Assembly: GCA_022563655.1 (NCBI GenBank)
Contig: JADFMW010000183.1
Coordinates: forward strand, 1-5,038
Direction: 5' to 3'
From: Pseudomonadota bacterium
Lineage (GTDB): Bacteria > Pseudomonadota > Alphaproteobacteria > JAAXGF01
Length of the DNA stretch: 5,038 nt
Shown in pieces: positions 1-3,861 of the stretch. Positions within the stretch are counted from its first letter, which is position 1; each line of letters begins with the position of its first letter. The notes under the pieces are model-generated. The model was not told where the DNA came from. It made no database searches and worked only from the letters and a program-made list of their open reading frames with translations. Made by a program: the position numbers and the translations under genes.

Positions 1-1064
1 CGACCAAGCCGATCGACCTGTTCGACGTCGAGCGCAAGACGCGGCTGAAGCTCTACGTCAAACGGGTGTTCATCACCGACGACTGCGGGGACCTGCTGCC
101 CGGATACATGCGTTTCGTGCGCGGCATCGTCGATTCCGAGGACATGCCGCTCAACATCAGCCGCGAGATGCTGCAGAACAACCCGGTCGTCGCCAGGATT
201 CGCGCGGGACTGGTCAAGCGCGTGCTCGGCGAGCTCAAGAAGAAGGCCGAGAAGGCGCCCGAGGAATACGCCCAATTTTGGGGCAATTTCGGCGCGGTGC
301 TCAAGGAGGGCATCTATGAGGACAGCGCGAACCGCGAACGCCTGATCGCGATCGCCCGCTTCCACTCGACCGCGGGCGACGACCTGATCAGCCTCGACGA
401 CTACGTCGGGCGCATGAAGCAGGGCCAGACGGCGATCTACTACATCTCGGGCGAGAGCGTCGAGGCGCTGCGCAAGAGCCCGCAGATCGAGGCCTTCGCG
501 GCGCGCGGCGTCGAGGTGCTGCTGCTCTCCGACCCGGTCGACGAGTTCTGGATGCCGGCGGTGCAAAGCCACGCCGAAAAACCCTTCAAATCGGTCACCC
601 AGGGCGACCTCGACCTCGACGCGATCGCAACCGAGGCGAAGGACGAGGACGAGGCGGCGCCCGAAGACGGCGTCGGCGACAACGACATCGACAACCTCAT
701 CGCGCTCGCCAAACTGACGCTGAAGGACGCCGTCAAGGACGTCCGCGTCTCGGCCCGGCTGACCGACAGCGCGGTGTGCCTGGTCGCCGACGAGGGCGAC
801 CTCGACATGCACCTCGAACGCCTGCTCAGGCAGCACAAGCGCATCGCCGAGGGCGCGAGCCGCATCCTCGAGATCAACCCCAAGCACCCGCTCATCCGGG
901 TGCTGGCCAAGCTGGTCGGCAAGAAAGGCGCGGCCGACGACCTCGCCGACGCGGCGCACCTTTTGCTCGATCAGGCGCGCATCCTCGAGGGCGAGCAGCC
1001 GCCCGACGCCGCCGCCTTCGCCCAGCGCCTTGCCGGCTTCATGCAGAAGGGCGTCGCCACCTGA
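1..1064 (+). CDS. htpG: Molecular chaperone HtpG (bacterial Hsp90), C-terminal part, 5' end outside window
   Basis: ATP-dependent cytosolic chaperone that works as a homodimer. The visible frame starts at base 3 and gives 353 residues, about the last 55% of a protein that is usually 620-650 residues long. It holds the end of the middle domain and the whole C-terminal dimerisation domain. Recognisable Hsp90 blocks are LKLYVKRVFITDD, then LPLNISREMLQNN, whose Arg (codon 162-164) matches the middle-domain arginine that contacts ATP in the family, then YVGRMKQGQTAIYYI and VLLLSDPVDEFW. An acidic linker follows around 630-690 (EAKDEDEAAPEDG), and then the C-terminal domain with RLTDSAVCLV, ILEINPKHPL and LLLDQARILEG. 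The frame is intact up to a TGA at 1062-1064. The GTG at 66 is internal and is not a start. The gene is convergent with the minus-strand DUF1223 gene 53 bp away. Heat-shock control cannot be judged because the promoter lies outside the window. Confidence 0.97.
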   Translation, partial: TKPIDLFDVERKTRLKLYVKRVFITDDCGDLLPGYMRFVRGIVDSEDMPLNISREMLQNNPVVARIRAGLVKRVLGELKKKAEKAPEEYAQFWGNFGAVLKEGIYEDSANRERLIAIARFHSTAGDDLISLDDYVGRMKQGQTAIYYISGESVEALRKSPQIEAFAARGVEVLLLSDPVDEFWMPAVQSHAEKPFKSVTQGDLDLDAIATEAKDEDEAAPEDGVGDNDIDNLIALAKLTLKDAVKDVRVSARLTDSAVCLVADEGDLDMHLERLLRQHKRIAEGASRILEINPKHPLIRVLAKLVGKKGAADDLADAAHLLLDQARILEGEQPPDAAAFAQRLAGFMQKGVAT

Positions 1065-1068
1065 GGCG

Positions 1069-1092
1069 CTTGCGACGCCCGGCTGGGGCAAG
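1069..1092. terminator. Weak hairpin between convergent htpG and DUF1223 genes
   Basis: CTTGC at 1069-1073 can pair with GCAAG at 1088-1092. Inside it, CCC at 1078-1080 pairs with GGG at 1085-1087 around a GGCT loop, with a four-base bulge on the left arm. The position between two convergent stop codons fits a bidirectional terminator. No T-run follows on either strand, so this is not a canonical intrinsic terminator and may be chance in GC-rich DNA. Confidence 0.2.
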
Positions 1093-1117
1093 GGCCGCGC
1101 GCCGATGCAGACGGTGC

Positions 1118-1867
1118 TTAAGAGGGGTTGTTCGAGAGCGCGAGCCTGCCGACGCCGAGCACGGGGCCGAAGTCATCCTGTTGGACGATGATGACGCAGC
1201 CGTCGCGTCCGCCCTCGCCCGCCGTCAGCATGCTCGCCGGTAGGCGCAGCTCGAGCGGCTGGCCGGTCCACGTGCCGATCTTCTGCAAATCCCGCACGAC
1301 GTTGGTGCTGCGCAATTTGCGGCCGGCATTCTCGCCGCGGGTTACGCGGGTGGTGCGCTCGGCGTCGTAGCGCGCCAGCCACACCGCCGCGGTGCCTTTG
1401 AAGTCCGCCCCGGGCAGCGACACCACCAACCCCTTGTCGGCGGTCTGCGCGAGGCCGATATCGAGCCTGAGGCGCGGCTCGGCCTGGGCTTTCCGAATTG
1501 CGCGCTCGACCGAGCCCCTGTCCGAGCCGACCGCGTGCGCCGCGCCGTCGATCACCGTTTGCGGCGTGTAGACCATGCCGCGCGAGAGCCGCCGCGCGTA
1601 GGACCGCTGCCGCCCGGTCGTGGCCTCGCTGGCGAAGGGGTCTTTCCAGCCGATGTAGTCCCAGTAGTTGATGTGCATCGACAGCGCGATGACGTCGTCG
1701 CGTTTGGCGAGCTCGGCGACGAAAGCTTCGGCCGGGGGGCACGACGAGCAGCCCTGCGAGGTGAACAGCTCGACCAGCGTCGGCGGCTCGGCGCCGGCGG
1801 CGGGCGCGTCGAGCAGCATGGCCGCGGCGACCAGACTCGCGGCAAGGGATGTGAACCACCGCTTCAT
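1118..1867 (-). CDS. DUF1223 family secreted thioredoxin-like protein
   Basis: A 249-residue protein of the DUF1223 family, whose members have a thioredoxin-like fold and no firmly assigned reaction. Residues 1-26 are a clear Sec signal peptide: MKRW at the N-terminus, a hydrophobic run of Leu/Ala/Val, and an AGA cleavage site before EPP, so the mature protein should be periplasmic. Just after it comes the family signature VELFTSQGCSSCPPAE with a CxxC pair (Cys40, Cys43). The conserved block HINYWDYIGWKDPF follows, then TPQTVIDG. A redox role is plausible from the CxxC but is inference. I chose the ATG at 1867 because it begins directly at the signal peptide. A TTG 39 bases upstream (1906) would put 13 polar residues in front of it. 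The gene is convergent with htpG and divergent from the methyltransferase gene. The last codons read LALSNNPS before a TAA. Confidence 0.92.
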   Translation of the reverse strand: MKRWFTSLAASLVAAAMLLDAPAAGAEPPTLVELFTSQGCSSCPPAEAFVAELAKRDDVIALSMHINYWDYIGWKDPFASEATTGRQRSYARRLSRGMVYTPQTVIDGAAHAVGSDRGSVERAIRKAQAEPRLRLDIGLAQTADKGLVVSLPGADFKGTAAVWLARYDAERTTRVTRGENAGRKLRSTNVVRDLQKIGTWTGQPLELRLPASMLTAGEGGRDGCVIIVQQDDFGPVLGVGRLALSNNPS

Positions 1868-1875
1868 GGCCTGGG

Positions 1876-1881
1876 ACGATA
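1876..1881 (-). promoter_or_regulatory. Possible -10 element for the DUF1223 gene
   Basis: Read on the minus strand, TATCGT (4 of 6 matches to TATAAT, keeping T1, A2 and T6) ends 8 bases before the ATG at 1867. A TTGGCG lies upstream, but with a 19-base spacer, longer than the usual 17. If used, transcription would begin at or next to the start codon. There is no strong Shine-Dalgarno sequence here, only CCCAGG. This is weak, position-based evidence. Confidence 0.25.
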
Positions 1882-1992
1882 CGCCGGCCCCGCGCTCGCG
1901 CGCCAATCACATTTCGGTGACCCCTCGCGGGGCCGCGTCGCCGCGTCCGTCACGGTGGCGGGGGTGGCGGGCAGTGCGCGCCCCGACCTTCG

Positions 1993-1998
1993 GGAAGG
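1993..1998 (+). promoter_or_regulatory. Shine-Dalgarno-like GGAAGG before an alternative methyltransferase start
   Basis: GGAAGG lies 8 bases before the ATG at 2007, which is in frame with the methyltransferase gene. It is a better ribosome-binding site than anything before the ATG at 2067, where only AGG at 2056-2058 and GAGGG one base before the ATG are seen. It also forms the right arm of a short palindrome, CCTTC-GG-GAAGG (1987-1998), which could mask it. It matters only for the start choice. Confidence 0.3.
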
Positions 1999-2066
1999 CT
2001 TATGCCATGGGCGCGGCAAGCGGTTTGGGGCTTGTCTCGCCGGCGCGCACGGTGCAGGCTGAGGGC

Positions 2067-2612
2067 ATGCGCGGCTACTTCGCCATCGGCGTCGAGGGTA
2101 TCAGCAAGGAGATGAACCTAGGCAACCTATTCCGCTCGGCCCACGCCTTTGGCGCCAGCTTCGTGTTTACCGTCAACGCCGCCTACGGCCGCTCGGACGC
2201 CAAATCCGATACCTCGGACACGCCGGACCAGGTGCCGCTCTATCAGTTCGCCGACGCCGCCTCGCTCGAGCTGCCCCGCGGCTGCCGGCTGGTGGGCGCC
2301 GAGCTGCTCGACGAGGCCGAGGACCTGCCGAGCTTCCGCCATCCGCGCTGCGCGGCTTACGTTCTCGGTCCCGAGCGCAACAGCCTGTCGCCCGGGATGG
2401 TGGCGCGCTGCGACTATCTCGTGCGCATCCCGACGCGCTTCTGCCTCAACGTCGCCACGGCGGGCGCGGTGGTGATGTACGATCGGCTCACCAGCCTGGG
2501 GCGCTTCGCCCGGCGGCCGCTGACGCCCGGCGGTGAGCCGGAGCCCTTTCCCGAGCATGTCTTCGGCGCGCCCAAGCGGCGCCGCGTCGGCGGCTCGGCG
2601 CGCGGCGGCTAA
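2067..2612 (+). CDS. SpoU/TrmH-family RNA 2'-O-methyltransferase (SPOUT fold)
   Basis: A 181-residue protein with all three SpoU motifs, so a SAM-dependent RNA ribose methyltransferase with a trefoil knot is expected. Motif 1 is NLGNLFRSAHAFGA (residues 17-30), with Arg23 as the likely catalytic arginine. Motif 2 is YVLGPERNSLSP (98-109), with Glu103 in the GxE position; Asn105 sits where I recall Gly being usual. Motif 3 is FCLNVATAGAVVMYD (125-139), with Asn128. The C-terminal tail is basic (PKRRRVGG) and may bind RNA. It is a minimal catalytic domain with no N-terminal L30e-like RNA-binding domain, so the substrate (tRNA or rRNA) cannot be named. I chose the ATG at 2067 because MRGYF is where homologues of this type begin, as I recall. 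An in-frame ATG at 2007 has a better ribosome-binding site (GGAAGG at 1993-1998) and would add 20 unremarkable residues. The gene is divergent from the DUF1223 gene. Confidence 0.9.
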   Translation: MRGYFAIGVEGISKEMNLGNLFRSAHAFGASFVFTVNAAYGRSDAKSDTSDTPDQVPLYQFADAASLELPRGCRLVGAELLDEAEDLPSFRHPRCAAYVLGPERNSLSPGMVARCDYLVRIPTRFCLNVATAGAVVMYDRLTSLGRFARRPLTPGGEPEPFPEHVFGAPKRRRVGGSARGG

Positions 2613-2647
2613 GCACGATCGGATGGCGACGATGAGCGCCGAGGCGG

Positions 2648-2728
2648 CCTGCCTTCGCCGACCTCTCTTCGCCCGCCGAAGCGGGCTTCGCGAAGGCGGG
2701 AGCGAAGCTCCGGCTTTGCGCAGGCAGG
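2648..2728 (+). repeat. Palindromic repeat element, copy A (81 bp, intergenic)
   Basis: The element is bounded by inverted ends CCTGCC (2648-2653) and GGCAGG (2723-2728). Inside are two hairpins. The first is GCCCGC-CGAA-GCGGGC at 2671-2686, with a perfect 6-bp stem. The second is GCGAAGC-TCCG-GCTTTGC at 2702-2719, a 7-bp stem with one G-U pair. It fills most of the 132-bp spacer between the methyltransferase gene and queF. Its first 14 bases and last 28 bases match copy B inside rlmN, with two mismatches in the last 28. The 39 bases between (2662-2700) are absent from copy B and themselves form a related palindrome. It has no stop codon in any of the six frames. Transcribed, it could fold and slow or end upstream transcription. 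Its family membership is seen in the sequence; its mobility is inference. Confidence 0.85.
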
Positions 2729-2744
2729 TGGTGCGGCGAACGCC

Positions 2745-3215
2745 ATGACCAAGCCGCCAGCGCGCTACGCCGGCCTGACCCAGCTCGGCGCGAAGAGCGA
2801 GATGCCCGCGTCCCCCGACGACGCGGTGCTCGAGAAGGTGTCGAATCCGTCGCCGGATCAGATCTATGTCGTGCGCTTCACCTGCCCCGAGTTCACCTGC
2901 CTGTGCCCGGTCACCGGCCAGCCCGACTTCGCCCATCTGGTTATCGACTACGTGCCCGACAAGTGGATCGTCGAGAGCAAGTCGCTGAAGCTTTACCTCG
3001 CCGCCTTCCGCAACCACGGCGCCTTCCACGAGGAAACGACGGTCGGGATCGCGCGCCGCCTGGCCGACGAGCTCCTGCCGACGTGGCTGCGCATCGGCGG
3101 TTACTGGTTCCCGCGCGGCGGCATCCCGATCGATGTCTTCTACCAGACCGGCGCGCCGCCCGAGGGCTTGTGGATTCCCGACCCGGGTGTTAAGCCCTAC
3201 CGCGGCCGCGGCTGA
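2745..3215 (+). CDS. queF: NADPH-dependent 7-cyano-7-deazaguanine reductase QueF (type I)
   Basis: Reduces the nitrile of preQ0 to the amine preQ1 with two NADPH, the committed cytosolic step towards queuosine at position 34 of GUN-anticodon tRNAs. At 156 residues it is the short unimodular form with the tunnelling fold shared with GTP cyclohydrolase I. The core is LCPVTGQPDFA, with catalytic Cys54 (thioimide nucleophile) and Asp61 (proton donor). The QueF signature ESKSLKLYLAAFRNHG spans 77-92, and Glu96 in FHEE fits the substrate-binding glutamate. The C-terminal block is WFPRGGIPIDVF. Oddly, Cys52 stands where Ser is usual, and Thr98 stands where Bacillus QueF has Cys99. The ATG at 2745 gives the expected N-terminus (YAGLTQLG follows), though its ribosome-binding site is poor. 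The gene follows copy A by 16 bp. I see no preQ1 riboswitch upstream. Confidence 0.96.
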   Translation: MTKPPARYAGLTQLGAKSEMPASPDDAVLEKVSNPSPDQIYVVRFTCPEFTCLCPVTGQPDFAHLVIDYVPDKWIVESKSLKLYLAAFRNHGAFHEETTVGIARRLADELLPTWLRIGGYWFPRGGIPIDVFYQTGAPPEGLWIPDPGVKPYRGRG

Positions 3216-3240
3216 CGGACCGGCGCCGCGGGGCGGCCGC
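3202..3240 (+). terminator. GC-rich hairpin spanning the queF stop codon
   Basis: GCGGCC (3202-3207) and GCGG (3208-3211), in the last queF codons, can pair with CCGC (3226-3229) and GGCCGC (3235-3240) downstream of the TGA, with an unpaired GGGGC-type bulge. The left arm is part of a 12-bp perfect palindrome CCGCGGCCGCGG at 3200-3211. There is no T-run after it, so it would be at most a Rho-assisted terminator or an mRNA 3'-end stabiliser. The GC-rich background makes chance pairing possible. Confidence 0.25.
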
Positions 3241-3287
3241 TTCATCCAGGGGTGGCGTCGCCGATTCAGTCGAGGTAAGCTCTTGGC

Positions 3288-3797
3288 ATGGTCGTGAGGG
3301 TCCTTGCTGTCCTCCTGATGGTCGCGGTTTCGGCAACGGTCGCGGTGGCGCCGGACGCCGCCGAGATCGATACGCTCGGCGTGTTCAAGGACTGGGGCGC
3401 CTACAAGACCACCCAGGACGGCAAGCGCCTCTGCTACATGGTGAGCGAGCCCAGGAGGGCCGAGGGCAAGTACACCACGCGCGGCAAGATCTATGCCTTC
3501 GTGACCCACCGCCCGGCCGCCAAGCGCTTCGACGAGGTCAGCATCGACGCTGGTTACGTCTACAAGGAGGGCAGCGAGATCAAGGTCAAGATCGCCGACA
3601 AGTCGTTCACCTTGTTCCCGCACGAAGGCAGCGCCTGGGCGGACAACGACAAGGCCATGATCGCGGCGATGAAGGCCGGAAGCGCAATGGTGGTGCACGG
3701 CGTCTCGAAGCGCGGCACCAAGACCAAGGACACGTACTCGCTGCTCGGCTTCACCGCCGCCCACAACGCAATCGGCAAGGCCTGCGGCCTGCGCTAG
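3288..3797 (+). CDS. Invasion-associated locus B (IalB) family periplasmic protein
   Basis: A 169-residue IalB-family protein. The family is named from Bartonella, where IalB is linked to red-cell invasion, but it is widespread in free-living alphaproteobacteria with no defined biochemical role, so a virulence meaning should not be assumed. Residues 1-21 are a signal peptide (MVVR, a hydrophobic core, AVA before PDAAE), pointing to the periplasm or outer envelope. Family blocks in order are FKDWGAYK (33-40), RLCYMVSEP with Cys49, RGKIYAFVTHRP, the VSIDAGYVYKEGSEIKVKI stretch, AMIAAMKAGSAMVVHG, and TYSLLGFTAAHNAIGKAC with Cys166. Cys49 and Cys166 are the only cysteines and could form a disulfide. 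The ATG at 3288 is the natural start at the signal peptide; GAGG at 3272-3275 is a distant ribosome-binding site. It lies 64 bp before rlmN, a neighbour order I recall from other alphaproteobacteria. Confidence 0.93.
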   Translation: MVVRVLAVLLMVAVSATVAVAPDAAEIDTLGVFKDWGAYKTTQDGKRLCYMVSEPRRAEGKYTTRGKIYAFVTHRPAAKRFDEVSIDAGYVYKEGSEIKVKIADKSFTLFPHEGSAWADNDKAMIAAMKAGSAMVVHGVSKRGTKTKDTYSLLGFTAAHNAIGKACGLR

Positions 3798-3800
3798 CGC

Positions 3801-3820
3801 CCCGCGTCGCCCCGCGTCGC
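3801..3820 (+). repeat. Two direct copies of a 10-bp unit
   Basis: CCCGCGTCGC occurs twice in tandem in the spacer between the IalB-family gene and rlmN, just after the stop codon, which itself lies in the palindrome GCGCTAGCGC (3791-3800). It may be a replication-slippage duplication. No function is visible. Confidence 0.6.
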
Positions 3821-3825
3821 TGCGC

Positions 3826-3854
3826 TTGCCGGGCGGAGGGGCGGCGTGTATCAA
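3826..3854 (+). promoter_or_regulatory. Candidate sigma-70 promoter for rlmN
   Basis: TTGCCG (3826-3831) and TATCAA (3849-3854) are separated by exactly 17 bases. Each matches the sigma-70 consensus at 4 of 6 positions, including TTG and TAT. The predicted first transcribed base would fall at about 3861-3862, on the rlmN start codon, so the mRNA would be leaderless or nearly so. The competing reading is that AAGG at 3853-3856 is a ribosome-binding site for a longer transcript; the two readings share bases. Confidence 0.4.
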
Positions 3855-3861
3855 GGCGGCC

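Noticed and set aside
776..1243. Plus-strand open frame overlapping the end of htpG and running into the DUF1223 gene
   Set aside because: Its translation is almost entirely Arg, Ala, Gly and Pro, it overlaps two clear genes, and it has no motif.
1668..2066. A long N-terminal extension of the methyltransferase reading frame
   Set aside because: Most of it is antisense to the DUF1223 gene and resembles nothing in the SpoU family. The conserved protein begins near 2067.
2613..2744. A preQ1 riboswitch upstream of queF
   Set aside because: The spacer is explained by the palindromic repeat. I see no preQ1-type pseudoknot with an A-rich tail, and the region just before the ATG is GC-rich.
3288..3797. 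A virulence or host-invasion locus because of the IalB family name
   Set aside because: The family is common in non-pathogenic alphaproteobacteria, and nothing else in the window suggests host interaction.
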